NCBI GenBank assembly: GCA_000750105.3
Contig: JPHH03000015.1
Span: 124,001 to 188,000 of the forward strand
Source: Tolypocladium sp. Sup5 PDA-1
Taxonomy: Eukaryota; Ascomycota; Sordariomycetes; Hypocreales; Ophiocordycipitaceae
Direction: 5' to 3'
DNA: 64,000 nt
Each line of letters starts with the position of its first letter. Within the stretch, counting starts at the first letter, position 1. This document shows, one piece after another, positions 11,655-23,927 of this stretch. Position numbers and translations under genes: made by a program. Under the pieces are notes generated by a model. The model searched no databases. It was not told the origin of the DNA and saw only the letters and a program-made list of their open reading frames with translations.

Positions 11655-12797
11655 ATGATCCCTGAGGACATGGCGCAGCCAGCTCTTGCGTACAAGAGCT
11701 CTGCCATTGCCCGAGATCCCTGGAACTCGGCTCGCAGGTGCGATCTCTCACCAACCGAGGAATGCAACGTTTGCTGACCCAATGCGCAGCAGTTATGCGG
11801 ATCCATATAGCAACGGAGGGTTTGGTAATGGTGCCTACCTGCCTCCAAGGTAAGAAATCTCAGCACCTTTTTTCGTTTGCGGACATGAAGGTAACAGAAT
11901 GGTATTTGAAGTGTGAACTATCCGAACGGCACCTATGCCCCTAGGGCAGCCGCCAATGGCCACGCCTCACGGGCCGAGTCTTCCATTTCGACGTCTCCAA
12001 ACTATTCGACGCGACTCCCGCCAGTGATGAACACGGGCATGGGGGCAACGTACGCGTCGTACCAACCCTCGAAGCCATCCTCGTGGGAGCAGCAGGGGAG
12101 ATACTCGCCAACCGGCTCATTGGAGGACATCATTGCCTCGCCCAACCTATCAGACTATTCCTTGGAGAACGGGGTGAGCGTTGCCAGCCCAGGAGGCAAA
12201 GGCAAGGCGACCGGGAAACGAGGGTCACAGTCGCAGCGTCGACCGTCGAACCGAGACGAGTTCGACGGCCCTCACCAGTTCTTGCAGCGGCCGCCGCAGG
12301 AGGTGATTGCCATGCAAGAGAGGGAGCTCCCCCACCTCCCAACCAACCTCCACGTTCAGGAACAGGACAGTGTCCTGAACCAGGTCAATGACCGCCTGTC
12401 TCAATGCGCCTTCGATTTCGTGGCCAAGTATCAGTTCCCGATCCCGCTGACCCAGGACATGAGGCCGGTGGAGAGACCGGCAGACCGGGAATGGACCGAA
12501 TGGGTCTACCTTTTGAAGCGTCTTGCGACCAAGCGACGGATCCCCGCCCGAGTTCTCTACAATGGGCAGATTAAGCAGTTTGTCACCATTCTCGAGAATT
12601 CCTTGGAGATGCGGCACGCAGCCAAACACCAGAGCCGTCCACTCAAGGACGACCGGAACATTCTTCAGCTCATCTCGGCAGGCATCCAGGTAGCCAAGAT
12701 TCTGAAGGATGCAGCGGCCATGGACTACCTTGACCGACTATACGTTGAAACAGAGAAGCGGATCCAGGAACGCGCCAACACACGGTTCCGGTCCTAA
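11655..12797 (+). CDS. Conserved fungal protein of unknown function
   Basis: Three exons (11655-11737, 11790-11849, 11912-12797) give 342 residues. Both introns (52 and 62 nt) keep frame. They join low-complexity segments rich in Tyr, Ser, Asn, Gly and Pro, such as SSYADPYSNGGFGNGAYLPP and NYPNGTYAPRA. Residues up to about 150 look disordered. The C-terminal 190 residues look folded and helical: VNDRLSQCAFDFVAKYQFPI, then REWTEWVYLLKRLATKRRIPA and a final run of charged helices. I see no signal peptide, membrane segment or catalytic motif. I do not recognise a named family, so no function is offered. A single-exon reading from 11913 would start at GTG and miss the first two exons. Confidence 0.8.
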
Positions 12798-14377
12798 GGT
12801 GCGCTGCTCTATAGCCACTCAGTCACGATACTGAGTTGATCACGTTTTACAAGTCCCCCACAAGATGACGCCCGCGATCATCGACAATGGGGGCAATGAG
12901 GCGCGGATACTGGGCACCCTGGCCCTTGCGCCGCGCAGCTTAACGCCACGAACGACTAACGATAATGTCTTTTTGTTGTATCAATCGGATCTCGCTCCTC
13001 GGCTGCTGGCATGCTCGTTGGAGGCAGGTTGGCTCAAAGACGGGAGGGGTTTACAATCGTTTGCTTGACCATGGCCACACGGCTTTGTCAGCGTTGCACA
13101 TGGAAATGATGGAACCTGTGGTGGCTGAGCACGGTGATGTGTGCCATGTTCCACTCGAAGAACGGAAGGAAGCTTGGATACGATGGTGGTCAGCAAGCTT
13201 CCGAGCCACAGTGTTGCGCGGACTGCAGTGAAGGAGGCGATGTTGTCCCTGTTTATCTTGTATAGGGGGTCCGCCCCGATGAACTAATGGATATGTTCTC
13301 TTACCTATGGCGTAGTGCCGGACTCTGGGCACAAGAAGCAGGGGCACTTGGGGCATATCGGGCGCGATGAAGCGCCTGGGGCGTTTATGCCTCCGCCAGT
13401 GTGGGCGACGGGCAGGCCTTACGGATTCACAACGACAGCTCGCCTCCCCTACGCGCAGCGCAAAATTATGCCTATAGAGGAAGTGAGACGAGGAGCCCCG
13501 GGGACGTCATCGTACCGGAACGGGGAGGGGAGGTGGCCCATACCAAGAGCCGGCTTGAACGAATATGGAAGAATGAGAAGGGGCTAACACCTCTCGAGGA
13601 GGACAAGGCACGGCACGCCTTGAAAGCACGCGAGTGGGCGGCTCGGGCAGCACCGGCCGAATTTTATACAACATCTTGGAAGTAGGCTGCAAGTCGTGTC
13701 AGTGAGCTCAGCCTGTCGATAGACCAAGTGCATGGCTCGGCATCGCGGTGTTGAATAATACAGTCTAGGTAGGCTCTCGACCCAAGCCGTGGCTCGGTAT
13801 GTGCAACGGTACCTAGGCTGCGATAGCGCACCTCGACAATGCCCCGTGGTTTTAAGCAGGACGGCGTACCTCACTGCGCTGAAACCTACCTTAAGGTACC
13901 TTACCTAGGCTCGGTGAGATGGTGGCGGTGCGGCGCCTGCATGTGGCCCCAGGAACGACGCTGGATGGCCAACGGCGATGCTTGCACGCAACTTCGGTGT
14001 TCCGTTGCGGTTAGCGCCAATGTCGCCCGCTGGGCGAGGCAGCGAAATCCATCCCCATAAACTCGGGCCATGTCCACGTCAACGGCGGCGATGGATCTGT
14101 CGCGTGCTTTTGGTCCTTCCTGCTGCTGTTATCCCGGTGTCTTCGACTGCGGCTGATTGACGTCTCGAGCGCGGACGAATGGCGTGAGACGGCGACTGGG
14201 CGACCTCGAGTCCTCGACCACCGACTCGACCACCAAAGACGACTACAACGAGGTTTCAAGAGGTTTCAACCAAACCTGGGCGTCGGACCAGCGTTCTGGA
14301 ATTCTTTTGCATATTTTAAAGGACCATAAAGGAGCGGATATACAGCGCCGTCGGTTCTCGCGAGATTTCATCCCACG
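12798..14377. other. Intergenic region with TACCTAGG-type short repeats
   Basis: No firm gene except the orphan frame listed separately. Between 13760 and 13915 short palindromic pieces recur (CTAGGTAGGC, GGTACCTAGGC, CCTTAAGGTACC, TTACCTAGGC). The last 300 bp should hold the promoter and 5' UTR of the Zn2Cys6 gene. Confidence 0.45.
13371..13685 (+). other. Orphan open frame, possible gene fragment
   Basis: The frame is open from 13371 to the stop at 13685 and contains no ATG near its start. Its second half reads like real protein, with a charged helical segment (SRLERIWKNEKGLTPLEEDK followed by ARHALKAREWAARAAPAEFY). It may be the last exon of an unrecognised small gene or a decayed remnant. 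A GCCAG at 13396-13400 could act as an acceptor. I cannot name a family. Confidence 0.25.
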
Positions 14378-16778
14378 ATGGCCTCAGTCACGTCCCAAGG
14401 CGCCTCCCCTCACTCATCCCCCTACGACTTCGACTCGACTGGCGACACGGACGAATCATGGCAGTACATCGACTACTCCAGCGGCGCCTCGGCACCGGGG
14501 TCCGTGGGGTTCCTCCCAAGCCCGGCGAGCGGCAGCTTGAGTGGGTTCGCCATCGTCAGCCACGTCTCCTCCTCACCACAAGTGTCCGTCTCCCCGTTGT
14601 CCATGGTTGACCTGGACCAGGCCGTGTTCCTGCCGGCGGGTTCGTCGCATCCGCGGCACCCCGAGCAGCTGGACTCTAGTACCTTTGCGACGACTGCCGA
14701 GACGAGCTTTGCCCAGAATGAGGCGTTCATGACGCCGCAGCAATATCTGTTTGCGCAGCAGGACGCTGGCGAGTTTACGCAGCAAGAGCTGAACGGTGGG
14801 CCATCGTCCCAAGTAGCGCACCAGGGAGGGCAGAACCTAACAGGGTGTACAGCCATGGCGCCGTATATGGCGAACTTCCAGCCAGACTTCTTCCCTGCGA
14901 TGGACCAGACCAACGCCAGCTCCCAGTCTGTCGACCTGAACGCGCAACAGCCTTTCAAGTCAGATCCCAATGCGCAGCCATGGAGCCCCTCGAGCGCCAG
15001 ACAAGGCGGCGGGCAGGCATTTTCGTTTGAGGATTTCATGCCATCGCCAAATGACTTCAGCATCGGCTCCTCCAGCCCCAACTCCTCGAGCGCAACGTCT
15101 CCGGCCATAAAGTCGGAGACGCCAAACAGGTCCCCCATCAGCATACGCAAGGTCAAGGTCGGCAAGGTCGAGAAGAAAAAGACCGAGCAGTCTGGCAAGT
15201 TCGTCATCATGACGCCCACGTCCATCAACGCGCAGGCCGGCCGCCCGAACCCGTTCGAGTGCTTCGAGGCCATGCGGGCCACGCAGCGCGGCCGAAAGGG
15301 CCCGCTGGCCAACGAGACAAAGGAGGACGCGCTGCAGGTGCGCAGACGCGGCGCCTGCTTCTGCTGCCACAGCCGCAAGGTCAAGTGCGACAAGGAGCGG
15401 CCGTGCAAGCACTGCAAGCGGCTCATGCTCCAGGTGCCTCAGGTCGTGTGCTGGCAGTTTCAGGACTTCTTGACGACGCTGTTCCCGGAGTTTATTCGCT
15501 GGCACTTCAAGAAGGACGAGATGGCTAGGTTTCTGAAGGACAATGTCGACGGCTTCCACGTGGGCGGGCTCGAGCAAACCTGCGACGTTGAGCTGTTCTC
15601 CGGACCGCGATTTTCAGCAACCTTGCCGATCCGGGCCAAGTTCTTTACTGCCAAGACTTGTGATGTCTTGCAGCATTGGCATATGAGCGTCGACAAGACC
15701 CGGGTGGACCTCCAGTCCAACGGCTCGGCGCCGATAGGGGTCGAGTTCAATACTGGTGCGCAGAGGGACGAGCTCCGAAAGGCAGCCAAGGCGTACATCC
15801 AGGATATCATCAACGAGCCTTCATATGCGGAGCAGGTCACGGACGGGTTTAGATCCACGAAGCTGCCAACCAAGATCCTTAAAGTCGTCCAAAGGTTTGC
15901 TCAGCAGTCAGATGTAAGTGTCGATTTCACACATAGAATGGGACCATGGCTAACAGTATCCAGTCTACAATAGTCAAGCGTGCCCTCTCCATATACGGCA
16001 TGCACTACGTCATGACTCGCCATCTTTGCATCACGCGGCAATCAATCATGTCTCTGCAGTCGTCGGGTCTGGTCCCCCAGAACACGCCGTGGGTAACACC
16101 GCGCGTGCTCGCCCGGCAGGTCAAGTCCCTCATCGACGAGCTCATCATGAGGGAGATGCAGCAACTCTTCGAACTCTTCTCCAAATCCCTGAAACCGAAG
16201 TTCCGGCGCGAATGGGCACCCTGCATGGCCGCCTTCCTCGTCCTGTGCCTGTTCATGGAAGCCGTCGAGACGACGACCGAGAACTTCGTCATTTCGCAGA
16301 ACGAAATCAACATGCGGAACAGCTCGCCTCCAGAGTATATGCAGGACTTTGCGCTCAAAATATGCAAGGAGCTGGAGAACATGCCGTTTAAGCAGTTTGC
16401 GCACCAGTTCCACAACATCTATCAGACTCACAGCAAGGATGCCAACACCAAGAGCTTCAACCCGCTCTTTGACGACAGCTTCATGGAGCAAGGAGAGCTG
16501 GATGGGCCTGCTGTGGAGATGGTGAACGGACTGAGAGAGCTGCTCCACGGAGAAGACTGTGAGTGTGCCGTCTTTGCCGCATGTGCCGCATGAAGACTGT
16601 TGTGCTAACTTGTGGATCAGGGCAAGATTTGCAGTTCCTCGCGGACGACGATATCCTTCTCAACAGGGAGCCAAGCTCTTTCCCCATTGACGCGTCCTTT
16701 CTCTACACGGGCCGGCTGGTGGCTAAATTCCTGTTGTCTTTTACAAACGAGCACATCATATTTGGGAGTCGCATTTGA
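14378..16778 (+). CDS. Zn2Cys6 transcription factor with a late zinc cluster
   Basis: Probable fungal regulator of 762 residues from three exons (14378-15913, 15964-16558, 16621-16778). The first 260 residues are Ser/Gln/Pro-rich. The Zn2Cys6 cluster lies mid-protein, not at the N-terminus. Its six cysteines fit C327, C330, C337, C343, C346 and C358. C329 is an extra cysteine, and the last gap (11 residues) is wider than usual. The C-terminal 400 residues are helical, with segments such as KAYIQDIINEPSYAEQV and PWVTPRVLARQVKSLIDEL, and no fungal_trans motif I can name. Introns have good signals (GTAAGT...CAG and GTGAGT...CAG), and the last splice gives EDWQDLQFLADDD. Targets are unknown. Confidence 0.85.
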
Positions 16779-18220
16779 GTACGGGCTGGACTGTATGTAC
16801 ACTGGGAAGAGGCGGGACAGGGCGTAGACTCGGGAACCAGGCGTCATGACGAAACGATATGATCATTATTGGGTATAGGTACGACGTCATATATGTAGAT
16901 AGCGAGCATCCACGAATGCATGTTTGTCCGATTTTAGTCCTGAGGCCACATTGGGTTTCTATGGCAGCAGGGTGGAGCAGACTGGTTGTCTAGACCTTGG
17001 ATTGTTCTCCCACTCGAACGATATAATAAAGTTGACACGCTTGCGCATTGAGAGCGGCGAGGTGTAGGCAATGTGTGGGTTTCTCGAAGCAGTCACGGAT
17101 CACGACGGCCACGACGCCGGCTCTGCTCTGGTGCCAGGTTCTGGATGCGTGTTGAAGATGCACTTGCAAGTCCAATTGCAGCTGCTAAGCGAAACAGCTG
17201 TGATCCTGTTTAGCCCAGAGGCAGATCCAAGCGGATTGAGCCATGGATAGGCACAAACGCGACGAGTCGAGCTTTGTGTGTGTATGTGTCTGGAAGAAAA
17301 AGGTGGGAGATGAAAAAAGCCGAATAAATGCTGGCTGGGCGGCCCACTGAAAAGCTCCTTCACGTGATCGCCCACCCTGGCTGGCTGGCTTTTCACCACA
17401 CCTCTCGGACCCACGCCTTGACTTTTTCTTCTTCTTTTCTTCATTCATACATACATTCATGCACGATTAATCAACCGATAGTGAGTCGCCAACTTGCTAT
17501 CGGTCATATTTGCGTGCCAGAGTAAAAGGATCCGTCTGCCAATTTTATGCTTTTGCATTACGGCGAGATGTAGCCACTGTCTCGTCGACCCGGTGGTGTT
17601 TCCGACATGCAATTGCCTCTTTTTGAATGTGTTGAGCTAATCGCGGCTGATATCGCTGCCGGGAATCCAAGCTGCGGTCCTGCGTATTGGATGCTTCGAT
17701 TGAGCTGAATTGATGCTGTTTGAGGTCGCCGTAACTGAATGGGAGCCTGGCTGTTGGAGGATTTGTCGGTCGTGATGCCCTTTGCGTGGGATCGAACCCG
17801 ACTTACATGGAAGCTCAACTGCAGCGGGAGGACCTGCGTGCTGGTGACAGGTGGCCGCATGGCTCTTGCGTGCTGTTTCTTCTACCACGTGCTTGATCAA
17901 CTTGTTGGAGCGACTTCACTCCATTGATACCTCGCCGTCTCGGGTCAGCCATGGCACCTTTAGACCGATGCTTCCTACAAACATGTTTCAGCAATATCCA
18001 TACGGCTGCATTAAACGATCTGGTCGAACTCGTATTCTTGGCCAGCTTGTTTCTGGGATAGTCCTGCAGGCATTACTGGCCGCTCCCGTCAAGGCGTAAT
18101 CGAATCGCGACAGCTCGTCAACGAGAACAGGCGTAACGGCTGCACCCAGTCCGACTCTGAGCCGCGCTCGAGCACCTCATCGTTCTGAATGCACCCGCGA
18201 GCCTCATCTCTGTGGACATC
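16779..18220. other. Intergenic region
   Basis: Contains the 3' region of the Zn2Cys6 gene, with AATAAAG near 17025-17035. I see no supported gene. A T-arm-like stretch near 17770 fails as a tRNA. Confidence 0.5.
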
Positions 18221-18781
18221 ATGCCTGAAAATGGGTACCTGGTCGAAGAGATCATTGTGATTGCAAGCTGTGTGCTTTGCCTCGTGGTCCTGCTCGGGTT
18301 TCTCCTCATGTTCAACGCCAACCCCGAGCTTCCAAGACGGGAACAAGGCAGTACCGCCACACGAGGCACGCGGGATCGAGCAGACTCGGCGCAAGTGGCT
18401 GGATCCTATCGCGACCAGACTTTCTTCGACAATGTACGGCGCCGAAGCGTTGCTCTTGCCGAAGATCTCAAGGGAGAACTCTGGAGTTTGAAACGCAAGG
18501 TCTCTCTGTCTGGATCGATGCTCGATCCAAGATCGGGCGACCCGCGTGTCGCCGTTTCGTTGCAGATCTTCACCTTGGGGACTACGGGAAATATCCTCGC
18601 GAGCTCCCAGCCCGACGGCGACGGCGACGGACCCGTTTGGCGTGGCGTTTCAGGCTCGTTGACGCTGAAGACACGGAGAGATGAGGCTCTGAAGGCGGAG
18701 AGGGGGCGTTCGAGTCGCATACAATCTGACGGAGGAAGCTGTGACCTGGAAGCGCAAGATTCGGACGACTCGTCGCCATAG
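18221..18781 (+). CDS. Hypothetical single-pass membrane protein
   Basis: A 186-residue frame with one clear membrane segment near residues 8-31 (EEIIVIASCVLCLVVLLGFL). A basic, Ser/Arg-rich tail follows, with an acidic end (EAQDSDDSSP). The first ATG in the frame is used; a GTG lies nine bases upstream. No family is recognised, and there is no intron or conserved domain to prove it is a gene. The opposite strand is also partly open here. The membrane segment is the only positive sign. Confidence 0.4.
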   Translation: MPENGYLVEEIIVIASCVLCLVVLLGFLLMFNANPELPRREQGSTATRGTRDRADSAQVAGSYRDQTFFDNVRRRSVALAEDLKGELWSLKRKVSLSGSMLDPRSGDPRVAVSLQIFTLGTTGNILASSQPDGDGDGPVWRGVSGSLTLKTRRDEALKAERGRSSRIQSDGGSCDLEAQDSDDSSP

Positions 18782-19028
18782 TCTGTTCCAAACGGCCTGC
18801 GTCATTCTCACATGTGATGGAACCTGGACGAGAGGCATCCGAGGGTCTTTGGAGATGCTGTTGTACGTGATAGAAAATTCTTGAACCGAGCGAATCGCCT
18901 AATGAATTCTGACGCAGGCTTTCCTACAAGCTCGCGACCGCCGTCTATACCGCCTGCTGCCGTTTCGTCCTGCCCAGCTGATATGATTTGTACATCGAAG
19001 AGGCTTCGTCCGTGCCGGATGCCATAGT

Positions 19029-19369
19029 TTATGCCTTCTGCTTCTTCAGGTCCCGCGCCGCTTGCTTCAGGCTGAAGTTGCACTCCTCGTACGCTCGGCC
19101 GGCACCGAATCCGACGCCGACGAACGCGGGCCACGTTCTCCGCTTGAACAGGAGGACGGAGAAGACAACACCGAATCCGAGACCGAGGGTCGACTTGACG
19201 AGGAGGTTGGAGAGGCAGCGGTCCCACTGAAGGTGCGCGAATCAGTTAGAAATCGCCATCCGCAATACGGCACTCCGACAGGGTGTCATGTTACCTTCTC
19301 GTTGAGCAGCGCCTCGCTCACGGGCCGAGAAATGGCGCTCGGAGGAGGAGTGACGGCGGTCTCGGACAT
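19029..19369 (-). CDS. MIC10: MICOS subunit Mic10
   Basis: Small inner mitochondrial membrane protein that oligomerises and bends membrane at cristae junctions. Two exons (19369-19295 and 19226-19029) give 90 residues. After splicing, the family start WDRCLSNLLVKSTLGLGFG appears. It leads into two membrane segments with glycine-rich motifs (GLGFGVVFSVLLF and GVGFGAG) separated by the short basic loop KRR. The tail is NFSLKQAARDLKKQKA. The intron (GTAACA...TTCAG) sits directly before the conserved Trp. Length and topology match the family. The gene diverges from URB2 across 400 bp. Confidence 0.95.
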
Positions 19370-19767
19370 GGCGGGCGTGTGCTGCGTTGAGCGCATTAGC
19401 GTTGGGCTGTATCTCGGTCGTCAGAGCATCCAGGCGACTCACTTGTGCGGAAGAATTGGTGTCAGGGAGCATGAATTGGGAGCTACAAGCAGCTTCAACC
19501 CAGGAGGATGCGGTGATGTCAAGCTTCACGAAAAGCAGTCGGCCAATTGCTCTGGATACCCGAAGGCGGTGAGGGCGACAGTGCCATTTTTGGACTGGGC
19601 GAGCGGCAGAATTTTGGAAATTTTGGTGCAGCGCCTGCAAAACCGCGGGGCCTGTCGAGCTCTAAGTTCATGAGACACTGCAAAGCCTGCCGCTCTTTTA
19701 CCTTGTCATTTTCGTTCCTTTGCAAGAGTCGCATATCTTCTGGGCTCTAGATGAGCTAGATTGCGCC
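19370..19767. promoter_or_regulatory. Shared promoter of MIC10 and URB2
   Basis: Spacer of 398 bp between divergent start codons. No coding sequence is seen. Both neighbours serve growth (mitochondrial membrane shape, ribosome assembly), so shared control is conceivable but not shown. Confidence 0.5.
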
Positions 19768-22700
19768 ATGGTAAGATCTGCGGTTTACTTTGGGGTGAAA
19801 TATGGCTAACACATGGCAGAGTACCACGGACCTCATCAAGGTCGTGAGGGGCCTTGACCAGACGGGACCTGGATCAGATGGCGAAAACTTGCAGCTTCTT
19901 TGGAGCTCTCTTGCCGCAGCTTCAGACAGCCAATTCCATGCGGCAGAGGAGAGCAGCCTAAGATGGCTGCTCAAATCCATGAACGGGTCATCCCAAGGCG
20001 CTGAGACGTTGCGCCGCTACCCTCTGGCCTGGACGATCCTGGACTGCGTCTTTCAGCGGATTCCACTGTTCTCGCTCGCCAAGTCGCTGGCTGACCGAAA
20101 GTTCATCGCCGTGCTGCAGCAAACGCTAAAGGATGTCTCGACGCCTGTCGCAGGATCTGGTTCTCCCACCTCACCGAAGAGAAAGAGAACGCCGGCCATC
20201 AGCTACGCCTTGGGTGATCTGAAAGCTCAGGATGGGTGCCTGGAGACTGCCCGAGCTGTCTTTGGCACGTTGAAGTCTCTCCTCAGACGTCTTGAGGACC
20301 CAGAAACGAGCCTCTCGCGAGACAAGATTGGCGCGGAACACATCAAGTCTCTATTTTGCATATCCTCGGCGGATGCTGCCATTTTGGTGGCTTCAGCATT
20401 GGCTGTATGTGGCAATCTACTGGGAAGCGGCACGTGTGGCAAGGTTAAGGGTGCGCAAGATTGGATCAAGACCACGTCGACGATTTGGGACCTCCATTTA
20501 CAAGGAAGCGACGACACTCTGGATGTTGCGACTCATCTATTCAAGCCATCCGCCACTATACTGAGTATGATTGGAGCCTTTCCTTCGACACACGAAATCG
20601 AGATGCCCGAAACTTTGAAGTACCGATGGAAAGACGACCTTGAAAAGTTCATGCACCGAAACTTCATTCTGCCGGGAAGAGCAGCATTCGTCAACCGTCG
20701 GGTCTTTGAGCCTTTCACAAAAGCTTTGCAAGTATCGGAGGGCATCATTCAGCAGTCGGCTCCTGCGCTGTATTTCCTGTCCTCTGGTGTCTCCAGCCGC
20801 GTGGCTGAGGGCGAACTGCGCAAGGACAACGTGGAATGGATAAAGCAGATCTTCCAAGCCGTTGAACAGGTCATCAGGGGACGGCCGGACCGGAGTACGC
20901 TCATGCAGCTCATCCTGGACCAGGCCGTGCAGCGATCTACGCCTGTTGATGTGGAAGATCTCCGACGCGTGTGCTGCGAGTATGCTTTGCAAGAAGCGGA
21001 GACTGACTGGGAGTTGGTTGCCAAGGTGGCCACATGCGACTCCGACGTCTTTCAGCTATCCGAGGACGGAGCCGAGTTACGGAGAGATATTTGCGACCGG
21101 ACTGTGAGGCGCAAGACCAGTGAAAGCGACCACAAGGCGATTTCGGGAGTTATTGGGGCCATCATGGATGGCTTCCGCACGCGACGCGACTTTCCTGGTT
21201 TCTTGCGGCTATGGTTTGAGCAGCTTTGCGAGGCTGAGCGACAGAAACTGGATTCCAACTCGCCGTGGTTCGAAGTGGCCCGACGCAAAACCCCGAAACA
21301 AGGCCTTGGCACATTGGTCGAGGCGGAGATGTCAGCGCAACAGCTCCTGGATGTCATTGCTTGGGCCGAAACGAAGAGACCGAAATCGCACCCACACTCC
21401 ATCTGTGTATTCTCGAGCACAATTTCTCAGGCACTGCGGAGCGAGTCTTTTGTTGATGCCGTGGGCCGAAGACTCTTCGATCTGGTCGCGCCTGTAAGCA
21501 GTTCTTCCGGCACGGCGGCCCTGAAGTGGAGAGTAGTTTCCAAGACCATCTCTTGGACTACTCAAGACGAGAGACTCGAAATCTGGAACGCGGTGAAGGA
21601 TAAGTTGTCGAAGATTCTGAAGACATCACCGCTCATGTCGGGTGAAACATTCGAAGCGTTCAAGTGTTGTTATCAAGTCTGGGATTCTATGAGCCCCGAT
21701 GATGAGCCCACCAATGAGCCTGCTTCGTTTGTCCAGGATTTCACGGCACGGCTTGCCGCCGAGCTTGCTACCTCGGGTGCCCCAGACGGAGCCAATCTGC
21801 CAAGTGTGTGGCCAGACATGAAGGCAGAGCTGCACGAAGAGTCTGCGTATCAGCAATATCTTGCTTGGTACTTGTATGGCTCCAGCAGATTCAGTAATCT
21901 GTATTATGGCAAGAAAGGGGAGATCCCACCGACCTTGTCGAATGCGCTGTCAACGCGAAAGGCTAGCGTCGACGAGCTGAAAACACTTTGGCACGCCTTG
22001 CTGCGCAACGAGATCAACTTGAACGACCCAAAACTCGCGCGAGACCTCGTCGACCGCCTGATCGCTGCCCTGGACGATTCTGAAAATGAGAAGGGCTGGC
22101 CACGCGGCGAGCAAGGTCAGATGTGGATCAAGACCTTGGCCAGCATACCGCTTGACGTTTACAATCGTGGCCAGCGCGAGAGACTTATGACCGTGCTTAG
22201 CAAACGGCGAGCGAAGATGGTGAAGTCTCCGAACCGGGTTTCCCAGGATGGCTGGAAACTCGTCCTTGGCCTGGCAACGAAGATGATGGGCCGGCCTACG
22301 TTCTACGACGGAATGGGTTTCTCTGACCTCGTTGAGATTGCGGAAGCAATGTCCAGCATCTGCACCGAATCGTCAACCGGCAATGGAGCTCTCCTTGAGC
22401 TGATTGAGAGATTTTCCCTCCTGGCGTCTGCAACAATCAGGCAGATGGCAGAACATATACAGGAACGCAGCGTCGATTACTTTCGAGAGGCTTCAAAGTT
22501 CGTGTCCGACTGCGAGGCGCAAGCTACGGCCCAGCAGGAAGCCAGCAAGGCTAGACACCCAGTCTGCATGACTTTGCTCAAAGCCTTGACGGGAGAACTC
22601 TCGCGGTCGCCGAACTGCCGGGGCCATGAGGAACTGGGTCCGCTATTGCAGGCTTCAAGGAAGGTTTTGGCAAATTGCATCATGGCGGTCACTGGCAACT

Positions 22701-23927
22701 TCATGTCTGACAAGAAGCTGCTGGCTGCTCATGACACAGCTGCGGATATGAGCCTCTTCGCTGCCGTTGATGCCGCTCAGACGGTGGGAGACTTTACCGA
22801 ACTGATCGAGCTCAAGTCGTCAGCCGTCCGAAAGTTGGAGAAGCGTAGCAAGGACATTCTGCAGCAGGGAGACTTGAGAGGATGGAAGATTCAAGTTTTC
22901 CTCCGAAATTACTTGTCGTCTGAAGTGGAAGTGCCTCGGCCCGCGACATACGACAGCCTGGAGAGCTTGCCCAGCCAGCTCCGGGAGCCCCTTCTGGAAG
23001 AGCTCGTGACGTCTGTCACGAGGAACATGAGCAGCACTGGCAAATTTCAGTATCTCAAGGAGCTTCTCGATGCGTTCAGCCAGGGTAGCGACACGGACGG
23101 CCAACTTCTCGCTATCCAGACTGTCGTTGGCCAACTTATAGGTACGCGGCTGCCATTGATTCCCAAATTCCCTACGCTAATGCATTGCAGATTCGACCGA
23201 CTTCCAAGGGCAAGTCGAAGGATTCAACTTGGCCGCGGCCCATAGCGAGTTGACGACCTCGCTATTGAAGAAATCGCCTAATGTCACTCATGTGTGTCGC
23301 ATCCTGCGAACCTTGCTGGAGAAGAGGCCGCAGGCTATGAGCCAATGGAACATCGAGCTCACGCTGAACGCCGTGTGTGATCTAACCTCGGCGAGCGCGG
23401 ACCAGTCCAACGTACCATTCTCATGGCTGTGCAAGTTGGTTGAAGTCATCATCAAGAAGCACCGGCTTCGCCTCGAGGGTCACTACCACCTCCTTTTAAG
23501 CACCATACAGGCGCTCCTCCGGAACCTCGTCATCGACCAAGCCTCGCCGAGCCTGGACGACAAGCTCTCCCAAGAGTCCAAGGCCCACCTATATGCCCGA
23601 CTCATCACCCTGATCTGCGAGCCAACTGCCGGTGCCGTCTCCCGCTCGCAGCTCCACAGTGCCTTGGATTCCGCAACGGATGCCGCCAAACGGTCTGCTG
23701 GTAGGCACATGTACATGGTCTTGATGCAATACGTCAAGCTCCAACTGGAAGAGACCGTACCGCGAGCTGTGCGAGAAGCGCTGGAGCCGGCTATGAACTC
23801 GATTTTCGACATCACATCGCCAGAAGGTAGAAAGATTCTGAACGATGCCATGGATAGCAGCGGAAGAGCGATTTTGAGGGAGATGTTCAAGCGTTATGTC
23901 AAGTTTGGCAAGTGGAGCGGTGTATAG
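19768..23927 (+). CDS. URB2: Nucleolar pre-ribosomal assembly protein Urb2/Npa2
   Basis: Large helical protein of early nucleolar pre-60S particles, needed for 27S pre-rRNA processing. Exons 19768-19770, 19820-23141 and 23191-23927 give 1353 residues. The first exon is only the ATG. It is followed by a textbook 49-nt intron (GTAAGA donor, GGCTAAC branch, GGCAG acceptor), and the protein then begins MSTTDLIKVVRGLDQ. Without that splice, the ATG at 19802 inside the intron would start the same frame with five extra residues in front of STTDL. The body is alpha-helical throughout. The last exon carries the Urb2/Npa2 C-terminal domain, with CRILRTLLEKRPQAMSQWNI and SAGRHMYMVLMQYVKLQLEE. Length fits fungal homologues. 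Confidence 0.9.

Noticed and set aside
17740..17800. GGGATCGAACCCGAC, resembling a tRNA T-arm on the minus strand
   Set aside because: The flanking bases do not pair as a T-stem and no acceptor or anticodon arm fits.
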